Source: Phylloscopus collybita (Eukaryota > Chordata > Aves > Passeriformes > Phylloscopidae). From it: 64,000 bases of DNA. The translations under genes and the position numbers were made by a program. Shown here piece after piece: positions 11,108 to 24,549 of this stretch. How positions within the stretch are numbered: position 1 is the stretch's first letter; the number at the start of each line of letters is the position of its first letter. The DNA is taken from NCBI GenBank assembly GCA_027886175.1, contig JAJNNQ010000013.1, positions 1,302,001 through 1,366,000 of the forward strand, in the 5' to 3' direction. Below the pieces are notes generated by a model that saw only the letters and a program-made list of their open reading frames with translations, was not told the DNA's origin and did no database searches.

Positions 11108-14100
11108 CTGAAGGAGTAGCAGCAAAAGAGAGCAAGCTCCTGGCTTGGGCAAGTCAGAGAAGATGCAAGCCATTTGCCTGAACCACCAGAGACTGCAGAG
11201 ATACCCAGCTCTGACTGAGGAAGATGCATTGGATGGGGAGGCAGGGAAGACTGTAAAAGCATTTGGGGAAGGAAAGGGGTAGGATGGGTAGTTAGGAGAA
11301 GGACAAGGGCAAATAAGGCAGGGGAAAGCTGAAGCAAGAAAGACGGCTGGGGAGAGGCAGGATGTCTAGGGAGAAACAAGGTTTGAAATGAAGGAGTGGG
11401 ATGACTGGCAGAGTGGGCATGGCCTAGGGTCAAATATGACGGAACCAGTGTATATGGAAGAGTAGAGATCATGTGGACAAAGGCAGTTGTGGCTATGGAT
11501 GGAAAATTGAGTTATTGATATACTTAGATTCCTGCCAGCCAAGTCCTAGCTATGGAAGCAGTTTTGGAGTTGTTAGATAGTAGCCTTAGCAAGGGCAAAA
11601 AAAATCATCTGCTTTTTACAATGGGGCTTGAGAAATCTCAGATACTATGTCTGGAGAGGACATGTCTAATGTGACTGGAGAGGATGAAACGTTGTAACTT
11701 GGCAATTTCTCCTACCCATAACGTTTGGGAGACTTGAGGATAGTGTTGTGAGTTAACAGCAGCAGAAGGTGCCAGTAGTATTTCTGGAGGAAGAAAGGTA
11801 GAAAGGATGTGCAGAGAAATGGATGGATTGAAGGAAAAGCAAAGCTGGTACTGTTGTTCCTGGCCTCCTGGGCAACCCCATGCAAGTGCCCTAGATGAAG
11901 GCAGCTTTGCTGCAGGCGTTATAGCTAATGCCATTTTAATTTCTGACATGTCACTAATGGAAAAAGATTTAACATGTATTTATGTCACTAAAAATGCTCC
12001 AGCAGATGCAGGGTAAGGAGGATAGGGCTGACCAATGGGGGAGGGTGGAGAGGACCTGCACTTTTGTAAAGACTGAAATGTGATGCTTATAAGCAGGATT
12101 TGGAAAGACTCTCTCCCAGTAACTGCTAAGTATCCTCTGCCATGAAAACCTGCTGTCAAATATCATGTCAAATCAGGGAGACTACAGGCAGAGACTGAGT
12201 GAGATCCTTTTCCTAAGGAGCAGCACAATGGATGGAAAGTAATTGCACTGCTTTGGCATAGCCTGAACTTGACAGGTTCTCACTAAGAACAAATACGCTT
12301 TCCCTGGTAATGAAGGAAAGGTTTAATCTCATTGCACTCCAGGTGAGTATGTTCAGTACAGTGAGTCCCTTTGCCACTGTTTGCACTTGTGTTAGCCATG
12401 AGTGGTCTTCTGGCAGGTTTTAATCTATTTCACAAAGTCTGTAGGAGGTGTGGGGCAGTAGGTCAGCTGAGAGAGCAGCTGGGTGCATCATTTTCTTCCC
12501 CTTCCTTGTATGTGTTGCAAAGCAGGACACTGGCTCCTCCCTGGTGCTTGTCCCTTGTCCCTGCACAGGGAGGCTTGGATCTGCAGTGAGGGGTGACAGA
12601 GGACCTTCTTGCCCGCAGGCTGGATGCAGCTTTGGTGAACAAAGTGTGCAGGCTGTACAGATCTGCCTCTACTTCCACACTGTGTGACCTAGGAGGTAGG
12701 CAAGAGACCAAGGCTCCCTGCCCTCCCTTGGTAAACCTGCCCTGCCTTCTGCTGAAATAACAAAGAGGATTTAACACTTCCTGGGCCAGGAGTGACCATG
12801 ATGCCCTGACTCCTCCAACCCAAATGGGCCTTTGGTCAGTAAACCATGAAACAATAGGAGGCTTTTTCACTCACAGTATGCGGCTCTCTGCCTATGCTTG
12901 CTAGAGATGGGCTCACACAAAATGCTAAAATTCAAGCCTCCATGAGCACCAAGGGAATTCAGATCCAGATTAGACAGTGCTTGGATGCTTTGGTGATTGG
13001 CACCTTAGAAATTACATAGATAGACAGAGCAGAGTGGAAATAGATGGGACTTTGCAGCTTTGGCTCTTCTCTGCTAGTTATAATTATTTAAGATGATGTT
13101 TCACATCACATTCAAGCTCCTGTGCAGATAGCAGCGGCAGAGAACAAGAGATCTCTGCCACCTAGGAGAGGATTATGTGGATATGACAACGTTCAAACCC
13201 ACTGGGCTCTGCCACGCTGCATTATTTAAGCCCAGTAACCAAATTTAGTAAGCAGCCCCTGAGGCGCTGAGAGAAAAACACAGCTTCCAAAGCTCCTTCT
13301 CTGCAGTCCTGTCAGCTTCCTCCCTTAAAGGAGCCATTGTCTTTTCTCTTCCTCCTTGAGCCCCACCAGCCAGGCCTGACCTCCCACACTGTTCCCACAG
13401 GAGCGATGGAGTCCCTCGCACAGGTGTAACACATGACCCAGGTACAAGCTGTCACACACAGGGGGAAGCCTTGGGAGCCCAGTGCAGAGGTACCTGCATG
13501 GGGAAAATGAGCCATCCCAGCTCCAGGCCTTCAGGATGCAGGGCACAGAGGTTTTTTCTGTGCAGTGAGGTGTGAGCTCAGGTATAGACAGGACAACCCT
13601 ACAGTCAATGCTCAGCCTGTCTGGACCACTGGCTGCTTCCAAGCTGTAGTTCTGTATTCAATATCTGTGTGTACTCAGGCTCGTAGTGCTACCCACTCTG
13701 CCCAGAACTGGCTCTCACTTTTTTGGGAGCTTTGCAGCTCCATGGTTATGCTCTGTGCACAACCATGCTTCCTGGTAAAGTGTGTGGACAGAAGCAATTC
13801 TGGACATACAAACTGGCTCAGACTTGTGCTTGGGTGAAGATCTCTCCTTGCCTCCCTTGCCCACCAAGTGCTGCAGATGATGGGAAGAGGTGAGCACAGC
13901 TCTAACTCTCACCAGCTCTAGCCTCCCTTCAACAGCAGAGTTTGTCACTGCTCCACGATGTCACAATGCCAAACAATGGCACTTGGTAACCAATTTTCAA
14001 AAGGACTAAGGCCAAGCGAGACTGGGAGGCTTGGGCAGACCCTCTGCCAGCATCTCGGACCGTGGGTCGGCTGTCTTGTGTTCAGTGAGCAGGTGCTATG

Positions 14101-17100
14101 CCACAGCTGGCCCCTGACTGCCCAATTAGATGGGAGTGCCCCAGTCCATGTACGTGGCCAAGCTCTCTGGGGCAATCTAGGGAAGGAGAGGTTGAACAGA
14201 GTAAATATTTAACCAATGCTGTGTCAAATGCAAACACATGTCCACCGTGGTGTTTGTCATCACAGGATCCTGATCTCGTACATACACTTGAGGCAGCACA
14301 GCTTAACTCCCCACTGATTCTAGCAGAGCTGGCTTGAGAGATGCAGAATTTACCTTGGCATGCGAAGCGGTCATTTCAGTAAAGCCCAAGCTCAGCCTTG
14401 GGGAGCCATGAAGTAGTGTTGAGGCCTGCTGGAACTGTAGGTGACTCCTGCCACCATGGCTATTAACTGCAGGGCGTTTCCTCTCCACCACAGCAATCGG
14501 ACGCCATTGCCTCTTAAAACTGTCTGCTGTCTCTTAGAGATCCCTCCCTGGCCTTCTGCCCAGAGCCCCAGAGGCAGAGTCAGAGACTGATGTTTACAAA
14601 CAGTCTTTTAAAATGTGTGTGGAAGGAGAAAAAGGAGCAAGCCCAGCTGAACGGCCCTGGGAGGAGCAGATCTCATCAGAGCTTGCATGGAATGTCTTCT
14701 GGAGCCACCTTTTTTCACCTAGAAGAAAGCTCTTCACCTGGCTCTATCTGAGCTGCAAGGACAGGGAACAATGGCAGTAGTAAGGGGGCTCTCCAGGCAG
14801 TCAGGGCTCCTGCCAGATGCTTCTCCTATGAGCTGGGCCTCTCAGGTTGCTACTGTGCCAGGGAGCACGCACAACCAGCTCTGCAAGGAAAGGAAGATTT
14901 TGGGGTTGCATGGATGGTAACAGCTAGTCCACAGGGCATGAGATCTCTGCCATCTTGTGCCATTCCCAGACACCAAATTGTGGGTATTTGGGATTGTTTG
15001 GGCTTTTTGATTTCTGTGGTGGTTGTGGCGTTGTTTATGCAACTCTCAGCCTGACCAAACTCAAAAATGGGTTATTTATCACATACCTCAAATGCCGTGA
15101 CACATGTGGCCTATTACACCAGTGCCCCTAGGCTGCCCCTACCCCACAGCCATTTTATCTGTAAACCACAAGCTCTTTCCCAGTATTCCTATTGTTCAAG
15201 TGACCAGCAGAGCCTATACCAGCACTGGTCTCTGGAGGATGGTCCTGTCAAGGAGGCAACACCCAGCTGAATTCTTCTCCCTCTGTGAGCCCCTGTGCCC
15301 AGGCAGCTCTTCCCTCCACCACACAGACCCCCAACAAGATGCTGTGCAAGCAAGGATGGCAGTACTGGCTGTCATGTGGACATTGGTCCTTGGAGAGCTG
15401 TCCTCATCCAGCACAGGACACCAGATGCCTGTCAGCTGCTGGCTGGCTCCTGCTGCGCAGTGCCGGGTGTGACACCCGAGAGCAGGGTCATTTTCTGTAA
15501 AGCCAATTTATTTGAGTCCTTTTTGAGGTCCTTTTTCTCCCCCTCTCAAGAGGGAATCTCTCCAGCAGTGCTGTTGTGGGAGAAGTTGTTCTGCCAGAAC
15601 TTTTAAAACAGTTGCCCACGGGGATATAAGTACGCTGGGAAAAGAGTCATTTAATTCTGGTGTGATCACTACAATTCTCAAGCCTTGCTCTTTCCCTCTC
15701 TCCCTCCCTCCCATCCACTGGAAATTAGCTTGCTTGATTCAGTTGCAAGCTCTCTGCAGCAAGGATGAGAGAGCCATGGTGTGGCCTGTGATAGGACAGC
15801 TGCCCAGTGCTCCTCGCTGCTTCAAACCAGTGTGGCAAAGCGTGCAAAGCCAGCGTGTGGCCTGCCTGCTCTTGGGAAGGGATGTGACTCCCCAGCCTTT
15901 TCTGCAGACCCACATGGAAACACAACTGTGAAAACAAAAATAACAGTTCTGGTGAGAGCACAGCAAAGACTTTCAGTGGCTGTGACTAACATTAAATCAC
16001 TTGGCAAAGTGCTTCTCACTCTCAGTCTCACTCTCTGCCTTTCCTACTCTCCAGGAACCTCAGGAGGGGGATAACTGGAATCTCTGTTTGGGAAAGGGGA
16101 GGACAAAGAACACATAGATGCCCAGCCTGGGATTTCCTACAGCTACTACTCATACCAGACAGACAAAAGCCACGTGCAGCAGCTCCAAAAGCAACTCAGA
16201 GGAAGGGAAAGGCGTGAGATTGTTTGTGTGAAAAGTATACATCAGGACTGGCCGAGGGCAGCCCAGATCTGGAAGTAGAAGCAAGGCCTGGGGTTTTGCC
16301 AGCAGCCTGCTGCCACCCAGCCTGCTCTTATACTAGCAGGATTTGTCTGCAGCAGCAAATATCCAGTCAGAGGAGATTTTCAGGATGGGTTGCTTGGCAG
16401 GGAGGGAAGGGGTGAGTGGGTATAGAAGAGGATAAACCTGTAGTGTTCCTCAATTGCAGTGCAGAAGCAGCCTCAGATTTCCTCCTAGGGCTCAAACTTA
16501 CTTTGGCAGAGCTCTTATCTGTGCTCAGCCACGCTCACACAGAGGGGAAGAGCCACCGCTGCCTGGTGCACCAGGCCCTTCCTGGGACTGCAGGCTCCAT
16601 TCTTTCTCTGCCCCAGCCTGACGCAGTTACAGCCTTCCTCAGGGCTGAGGTGTTGGCAGCTGAAAGCCGCAGCAGGCACGTGGATGCAGCAGATCCAGAC
16701 AGAAAGAAGTTGTGCTCTGGCACAGGCAAGATGTGGCGGTTGGTGCTGGGGGAAACTACTTAGGGGTTAGAAATCTGCTGATTGCCTTTATACAGAAGTG
16801 GGCTCAGGAGAGAAAACCCTTGTGGAGTAGTTGAGCTCTGTCCTGTCTCCTCTATGCCACGAAGCACGTGGCACTGGTGTACGACCCTTCCTTAGATGGC
16901 TACACCAGCCGTGGCCCATCATCAGCTGCTGAGCAGCAGCCTTCCCTCCCAGCCAGGTATCCTCTCAACAGTGCTAAACTCCCTGAGGAGGAGGGAGCAG
17001 GGGAATAGCACTCTTAAAGCAGTCTGCCCTGTAAATCATGACCTTAATATTGTTTGCACTTCAATCCAAAAGCAGGAAGACAATTATCCTCTTCTTATTT

Positions 17101-17811
17101 TTTGTGGGCAGTCAATAACTAACCCTTGGGACCTGGCTGCTTACAAGAGAGAAAATTTCTGAAAGGCAGCAATGAAGAGGACGTGGGTGCAGGGGGAGGA
17201 GGAAGGCGGGGAGGGGGAGAGGAGGGATACGTATGTCACAGCTTACCTCAGAGCCAGAATTAGAAGCTGGGTAAAAAAAATAAAATCACAGCAGGAAATA
17301 ATGTGTGGCTTAAAATAGCAACATCAAATGGGAGCGAGAATGGGGAGTGGGTGGCATTTGAGGTTGCTGCTCTGTTCCTCCCTCAATGGCAGGGTGATTA
17401 ATATGTCTACGCTACTTGTATTTATGTAACAAAGGGCACTAAAGGCCAAAGCTGCATTTTCACCAACACTGCAGGGGAGTCTGAATCTTTTCTTCTCCCC
17501 ATAGCATTAAAAGGGAGAATCTGCACTTGTGCTTCCTCCCTCAGAAACCAAAAAAACAATCTTAAAAAAATCCATGCTTCAGCACTGCACACACAGTTAC
17601 ATTTCCACAGCTTGGCATGGTGGCACAGAGACCTTTAAGGCTTTGAAGATATTCCTGCTGTCTTTCATGGCTCCCCACAGAAAAAGCCTGTTCCCAGAGA
17701 ACACCTGTAAACGTGTTTGGGTTGTCTCTGGCTGGAGGCTGCACTGTAATAGCAGGCAAGGTACCACTACATGTTACTACACATTTTCATGCTCATTCTC
17801 CGTATTTGCAA
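11108..17811. other. Unique non-coding sequence, no recognised gene
   Basis: No named exon or repeat. A minus-strand open stretch at 14354-14514 ends at a gtaaat donor in phase 0 and would fit in frame before the 10953-11107 segment, but its acceptor lacks a pyrimidine tract. A purine-rich GGA run lies at 17180-17226. Confidence 0.5.
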
Positions 17812-17990
17812 TGAATCATAGATCTCTGAGATGGGTCATACAGTCCATTTCCTTGCCAGCACAGGATTGTTCCCAGCCATGTACTTAAAATCCTCACGTT
17901 TCTCTTGGGAAACAGTGATTCAGACTGACTACTCTTCTCTTCATGCTTTGTATCCTGAGAACTGCACTAAAGACTTGAAAGCACTCACGT
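17812..17990 (-). mobile_element. Ancient CR1/L3-like LINE remnant
   Basis: Antisense blocks gatctctgagatgggtcata, ccttgccagcacaggattgt and the following aaaatcctcacgtttctctt match the order seen in old amniote CR1/L3 tails. Divergence is high. Confidence 0.5.
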
Positions 17991-19349
17991 GTTTTGATAA
18001 GAAAGGGATGTTGTTCTTGGGTGCATCAAGAACTGTTCAACCCACCACCTCACTGTTCCCTGATGGGTGGCTGCCGGATGCATCACACTTGTTTTTTAGA
18101 CTCCTCTGGACTCATAAGCAATGCAGAGACCTGCATGGAACTTGCAGTGAAAAGCAGGAAAGCATCCCAAGGGGTGCAGGAGGCTTGTGTCTCAGCTGGC
18201 CATATTCAGCACCTCCCACTCACCTGAAAGGCCATGTGCTGCCAGAATTGCCCCTTCTCAGTGTCTGGTCCCCTCAGAGAGCAAAGACCTCCCTTCATCT
18301 CCACACACACACGAGTCTCCCGCCGCTCCAGTCACTGCTATCAAAATGCCTGCTTGCAAGTATCTGTACATGCAAATAGCTTAAGACCAAGTCTGTAGCG
18401 TGATAAAAACCTGCTGCACGGGCCTGGTCCTGATATTCCCTGACATCAGCAAATATCTTTGACATAAGTTGGGCCATGCTGCTGTCAGAGGAAGGAGAAT
18501 CTGGCCCAGATCTAATGCAAATCTTCCCACAGGCAAGCAGAGCAGCACAATTTGTTTAAACATGGCATGCTGGTGGCTGCAGACAGAGATCACTCCCAGC
18601 AACTCCATCAACGTGAATAATATCCTGCCGGTTAAATCCAGCCATGGTAAATATCTCCACCATGTTATCCCTCCAAGCAAATATAGTACCTGTATGGAAG
18701 AAATTCCTCAGAATGTTTCCTGTCTGGAGCTGAAGCTTGCCAGGGAATGAATTTCCTGTGAGGCTGCAGTTGGGAATGCAAAGCAAAGAAGCTAAGAAGA
18801 AAATGAGATGATACATATTTGGACCTGCTTTAGACAGATCCTCCTAAGCAAGCACATTTCCCACCCGCTCTCTCCCCCCGCCAATTACATAAAAATTAAG
18901 CACTTGGACTTTCAAGTATGGGCTAGATTATTTTTCATTAAGCATTCTTATTTTTACCCCACTGCCTCCCTCTGTACTCATTTTTTTCCAGCTGCAATTC
19001 TGTGACTTACACATCCTGAAAATGAAAGAGGTTGTTTTTGCCAATAGCAAAGTGCTATGCATCCTTTCAACCATCTGGAAATGGATTTTTTATTCTTCCC
19101 CTCTCCCAACCACACATGCACGTGCACACACACAACCGAGTCTTTGTCTCTTGGAATCATTTCCCACACCAAAGCTGATGGCCATGAAAAGAATTCAATA
19201 AAAAAAGTTCCACAGGCATTAAAAGGCCGAGAGAGAATAAACAGGGTGACTTCCTGGGCACTTGTTCTCATCCAAACTGCCACCTCATGAGGAAGTGATG
19301 AATGCAATGGAGCATATGGTTCAGTTGTTAGAGATTAGGAGAGGTAGTT
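17991..19349. other. Unique sequence, possible conserved non-coding block
   Basis: No gene recognised. The segment 18375-18690 is rich in short words resembling transcription-factor sites (tgtttaaac, caaatat, aatgcaaat) and keeps no long frame. Confidence 0.4.
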
Positions 19350-19480
19350 TAAGGCTCCTGCGGTTTTGTCCTGGCTCTGCTACAAACCTCCTTTGTCACT
19401 TAGGAGCAAGTTGCCTACCTGCCTAGTGCCTCAGCCCCCCCTAGCTGAAAATAGGGATACACTTTCTAACTGTGTGATGA
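19350..19480 (+). mobile_element. MIR-like SINE relic, plus strand
   Basis: Shows the MIR core order: tcctggctctgctacaaac, cttaggagcaagttgcctac, agtgcctcag, gaaaataggga. It is degenerate, as expected for a pan-amniote SINE. Confidence 0.6.
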
Positions 19481-20516
19481 TCAATGTGTTTGTGTTTGTA
19501 ACGTGAGCTGATCTCCAGAGATGAAAGAAGTAATCCAAAGTGAAAATTGCCATGATAACTCTGTGCTGAGCCTAATAGAGTCAAGCAGGACACTTTGGGA
19601 GCCAGAGACTAGACTTGATCATCCCTTGCCCAGAGGCAAATGTTAAGTGAGCCATGTCACTATGCTATCCAGATGACTGCAGGTCTGCAGGAAGAAGCAA
19701 AGAAGAGCCAGAGTCACACTGACTGGTACAAACATGCTTATAGTGTCCAGCTGAGAATGAGTAACAGCTGCTTGCTCATCATCCTGATTTCTGTCACTAC
19801 TAGTGTTTCTGAATGCTGAAGTGTCCCAATGCTGTGACTCAGGGCTGTGAGTCACGGGGCTGTATGTCTCCACCGCATGGAATCACTCACTTGCTCTCTG
19901 ATGAGATTGCAGAAATCACAGATCATCTTGGGTCTCTTACAGTGGTAAGTCTTAAAAATATAGACAGATATTTACAAACACATCCAGAAAAAAAGTCATT
20001 CTGTTTCAAATACTGTCTACAGGGGATTTGTAGTAAAGCTCAATTTCACAAATACACATCCTACCCAATAAATCTAGGACAAGTATAAGTCTTTTTTTCC
20101 TTCTGTGGGCATTTAATTCCTATGTGCCCAAAGTTCTAGCAAATCTGGGCTAAACAGGATGCAGTACAGGTAGCACTCAACCTTTTGCTTCCCCTGCTTT
20201 TGCCAGTTCCATTTCTAGACCTGAAATTCTGACATTGTGGCGACACAATCCTTTTTTGCATTGTATCTGCCTGTCCAGGCTCTCCAGCACTCCTGGTAAG
20301 GGACCTTTGATCTAATGGCATTCTAACCTCAGTGCTAGGCAGCCCAGTTGCACACAGGGCTGTGGTTGGGAGTCCCCTCTGAGTCGGCTGTCAAGACCTC
20401 AGAGAAGACACCAGAAACTCCCGAGGTACCATCAGACCTGTGCTGACCACGTGCAATGCAGCAGACAACTCTCATCTAGACTGCAACACCAAGCAGCTGC
20501 ACATTCCGGAGCTCAC

Positions 20517-20710
20517 CTCCAGTTTCCATAAATCCTCTGTTGATACAGGTGCAGCTGAAATGGCCACCATTTCCTCTTGAGATGAGGGAGCAGGGCTCAC
20601 CTCAGCGCTGACCTCACCGGCTGGGAACCTCCTGTCCTGTCCACCCGGACAGCACCTCATCAGTGAAGCGGAGTCCCCACACTGACAAGAGTGGGATTGC
20701 TGATACTCCT
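20517..20710 (-). CDS. Candidate internal coding exon of an unrecognised minus-strand gene
   Basis: 194-nt open segment between acceptor ctgccactag (plus-strand ct at 20711-20712), preceded by a pyrimidine-rich stretch, and donor ctggag then gtgagc. The frame begins after one carried-in base and ends in phase 0. The peptide begins EYQQSHSCQCGDS and ends APVSTEDLWKLE, with an acidic Ser/Pro-rich centre. The end phase fits the candidate exon at 10953-11107. I do not recognise the protein. Confidence 0.35.
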
Positions 20711-21075
20711 CTAGTGGCAGCACAGTTTGTGTTGGCAAAAGAGTGTTTCTGTTGGCATATGCCTCTTCCCAGAACTGATTAAGTCATGCCTGTTTTTGCA
20801 AAAATCTCTGCGGCAAGGTGTCTTACTGGTGTAAAGATGTGTAAAGAATCGCTCTGTTTGCTCACAGCCAGTCTGAGTTCTTCCCACAGAAGTGGATAAA
20901 AGACTGTATTGGCAATCTTCCCAAGTGGGCTTCTGTGTGCTGGGACAGGGTGAGCGCACTTATATGTCTGAACTAATGCAGACAACCAACAAGACCCATA
21001 CTAGGAAAGCAAACACAATGCTCTGAGCACAGGGACTCCCAAGTGATAGGAAGTGACTTCAGCAGACCAATTCCT

Positions 21076-21289
21076 CTATTCCCGTAACTCTCTGTGGGCT
21101 TGCCAACAATCCTTATCGTCCTTGCTGAGAAAGGAGGGCTTTGCTAACTGATTACATCCTCGTTTCCTTGCTGTGGTCAGTCGGTTGCTGCATGCCAGAA
21201 ACAGCTGGTACGATTGATAGATAAGCAGAGTCTTGATGGATCTGTCTGCTCTAACCACATCCATCCCTGCGGCTACGAGACAGGCAGCT
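21076..21289 (-). CDS. Candidate terminal coding segment, minus strand
   Basis: A strong acceptor (tttcactcctttttag) opens a frame reading AACLVAAGMDVVRADRS, then KTLLIYQSYQLFLACSNRL, ending in CWQAHRELRE and a stop. Composition is protein-like, but it cannot join in frame to the 20517-20710 segment, because a junction at the best internal donor would create a stop. If real, it belongs to another isoform or gene. Confidence 0.22.
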
Positions 21290-22204
21290 CTAAAAAGGAG
21301 TGAAACAACACACAGCAGTTTTGTTACCAGTACTAGTTTTCTAGAAACACTAATCCAGGGAGCATTGAGTTTTCCCGTATTTCCTACAAAATACTGTAGG
21401 TATCCATGAAGGGAGCCAGGATGGTCCCATCCCTTCCCATCAGCCCCCCAAAGCAGGACATCCCACAGTCCAACAACCCCTGCAGACAAGGCAGTTCAAG
21501 TACTGGACCAAGAAGATGCAGGCCTCAAGACCCCAAGTTATCAGGCCCCAGAGTTACCATCCGTGCCCTGCGCTGACAGTCGGGTCTAACACCACCACCT
21601 GAGACTAGCTAAAATATGTGCAAGACTGGGCTCTTTGAGGACAAGCATGAATGCATTTGGAATTTTACCCCATTTTGATTAAAGCTCTCTGCACCTTGAG
21701 TTCAGCATTTTTGGACAGCCTGAAGGTATTCTTCAAATGCAATAGCACAGTTAAATAATAAAATGCCTCAGGATTGCCTCTACTCCAAGCACACTGCCCT
21801 CTTTTAAGCAGCACATCATGACAAAAGTCATCTTAGGCCAAATCTCTCTTCAGTGAAGAGTGTCATCAGAGATGCAGTAAGGTCAGTTTGTTAAGTGAGA
21901 GAAGATGGCAAATTATTTTTTTTTCTTTTTTTTTCTTTTTTTCCCTAGTTCCTGGAATCTGGTTTGTAGAAGTGGCCCTTGCCTCGCTGTGAGCTCCAGC
22001 TTTGAGGTGGGCAGAAACGTTCAAACAGCATCTTCTTTGACCTATCTGGTACTGAGATGCTTGTTGTTGCTTTTTTTTTGTACGTTTCTGAGAAGCTCCC
22101 CCAAGCCTCTGCCCCCTCCACCTCCTGAACTGCATCTGCAGCATCCAACAACAGTCCCTCTGGAGGGCAGCGTGGCTCTCACAGTGACGACACCACACTC
22201 CTAA

Positions 22205-22290
22205 TTTGTTCCAGCCTGTTTCACACTGACATTTTAGCACTGACGTCATCAGCTGCTGAAATTTCATTGCTGCTGCTAAGAATAACAGCC
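22205..22290. promoter_or_regulatory. Candidate cAMP-response-type regulatory element
   Basis: Perfect CRE palindrome tgacgtca in cactgacgtcatcagctgct, beside E-box-like cagctg, in otherwise unique sequence. Isolated CRE palindromes also occur at about 5360 and 49956. Function is inference. Confidence 0.25.
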
Positions 22291-22689
22291 CTCTTCATCC
22301 CCCACCTTACACCAAATAATTATTTTAATACTGTAGGGATCTAAGCTTATCTTTTCTGACACAAATCAGGTTCTGGTGGTTAAAAGAAGTAGTAAGAGCA
22401 AAGCATTGCAGATGCTTTTATGTTCTGTCAGCCTAGGACAGGAAAAAAAAAAAAACCCAACACAAAAATAAAAAGAGTATTGCTAAATTGTAGGAGTGCT
22501 ATAAAAAATGAACAGGAAAAGTTCAGACTGATATGTTTTAAAGCTTCTTTGTCAGACAGTCCTAGGCATTGTGAATTGCTTAAATAGCCTAGGTTTTGGT
22601 CAGCCCCAGAATTACAATGCCCCTTCTAAATTCTCCAAGGCTTTGTACCTTGAATATTTGCTTATACTGGTGCAGTGTGAGCATAAAGT

Positions 22690-22800
22690 ACTGCCAAATC
22701 AGAATTTCCCATTGACTTTGGGGCCTGAACCAAATCCCATCGATTTCTGTGGGAGGATTTCTATTAACTTGAATGGGCATTGAATCAAACCTAAATTGGC
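22690..22800. repeat. Ancient amniote inverted-repeat element (relic)
   Basis: The segments ggggcctgaaccaaatccca and gaatgggcattgaatcaaac are diverged inverted arms round a short centre, with the cccattgactt and acttgaatggg motifs common to an old repeat seen in birds, crocodilians and turtles. Naming is from memory of the pattern only. Confidence 0.4.
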
Positions 22801-24388
22801 AGTGTTCTGCACCCATTTGGCACAGTGTGGTTCTCTGCATAAGGTAGAGAATCAAGTCCAAAGACACTGAGAAATGCTTTAATTAGGAGCAATATTGAGG
22901 AGAGCAAGCTTTTCCATCATTAAGCTGATAAACTGAATTTGTTCTATACTTTTAATAGCAAAGGGTCAGATTTTCAAAGACACTTGGTCTAAAGATGAAG
23001 CTGAATGCTTACAGGGTTTCTAAGAAATACTTCAAGGCAAATCAGATGCTAAGAAGCTGTTTGAATCAACAGGTCTCTACACTTACTCTTTCATGCTTTC
23101 AGAAATCCTGGGAGCTACCAATTGACCTTGCTTGTAGGCTTACAAATCTAATCAGAAGCCAGGTCTGTTCACCAGTTCCTGGTCAGGCCTGGGTCCTCAC
23201 AGACACAGTGAGCAGCAGCTGCAGTAACTGCACCAAATACAAAATACAGCCTATAGGTACCTGCCCCCAGTGCCCCCCCAGTCCCCACAGAAGGAGAATG
23301 GCACCTCTGTCAGGCACAGCAAGTCACCCACAGTCCCTTCTGGGCAGGGGTGACAAAGGCCTCTATAAACCAGACACACAGAGGTCCTGGAAATGATATT
23401 TTCAACCCCTGCTGGGGAAGTCAGTGGCTAGCACAGCTTCCGCTCCAAAAGCAGACCTGAACCGAGACAGACCAACATCTGGTCAAGGAGAAAATTGTCA
23501 CAACCCCTTTGTTACTACTTCCCCAGCAGCTCTGAGACCCAGCATCACTTCCCATGTTGCTGCTGACCCTCTCAGGCACCTTCCCCTACTGCCTGATCTC
23601 TAGCACCTGCTGCCTTTGTTATGTCTGCATCTCTCATTGTTGCAGAGTAAGGGAAGTTTTAGGAGCTGGCATTTCTGATGGATCCTTTGATTACTCTGTT
23701 GGAGTTATTTTGTCTGGCTATTATTTTTAATTTGGACTTGAGTGTTTGGCATAGTCTTTTCCTAGAAAGTACAGGGAGATTGATCATGAGACATGAGATA
23801 AAGACATTCCTGCTTAAAAATGCTGGAGACTGTAAGAGAGAGAAGATGAGAGCAGCATTCTCACACTAAGTGAGAATCCGTGTGAGAAGTGTGAGCACTT
23901 CCCATGAAGCGCTGCCGGGCAGGAGACCCAGAAAAGGTTGATGCTAGGGGGGGAAAGCAAAGAGAAAGTGAAAGCGGTGTCAAAGCCGAGCCTCGAATAC
24001 GAAGTACAGAAGCCGGGAATGTCTGCTCCGACCCCTGGCAGCTATTCGTGTTCAGCCTGAATGGGTCAGCAAGGTCCCACATGCCGATGGGCCGGCAGGA
24101 GCGGATCTCTGAGCTGACGTGCCTCTGCCGGCAGGCGTCAGGCTGGGCTTGGCTGGCAGCCGGAGGGATGGCTGCGGCCACCTGATTCCCGCAGCCCCCG
24201 TGCTAACCTCTTCCTCTCTTCCTCCCCATGACTAATGTCCCTCCGCCTCCTCCCATGCACACCCCCAGATCCTCACCCCGTGCATTTCGATGCACAAAAG
24301 ACACTTGTTCAATTACGCCACCTGCTACTGGGATAAGTACCAGGTAAAGAGATAGGAATGTACTGAGGAACGTGACTCCTACAAACCA
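22801..24388. other. No recognised gene
   Basis: Unique sequence, becoming CpG-richer at 23890-24180 without a convincing exon. Confidence 0.5.
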
Positions 24389-24463
24389 AGGAAACAAAAA
24401 AAAACAAAAAACAAAAAACAAAAAAAAAAAAAAAAAAAAAAAAAAACCAAACAAACAAAAAAA
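24389..24463 (+). repeat. A-rich tract
   Basis: Long adenine run with scattered C; its complement creates poly-Phe pseudo-frames on the minus strand. Confidence 0.95.
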
Positions 24464-24549
24464 TTTCTGCCCTGCATTGGCAGGCACAGAAGCAGCTCTC
24501 AAACCATCTCCTTCTGATAAGAGCCCTGCTTCTGGGTTGAGGTGCTCTT

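Noticed and set aside
18233..18281. 49-nt minus-strand exon-like segment ending ATGGCCTTTCAG then gtgagt
   Set aside because: Splice sites are good, but its required entry phase does not match the neighbouring candidate exons, and it is too short to judge alone.
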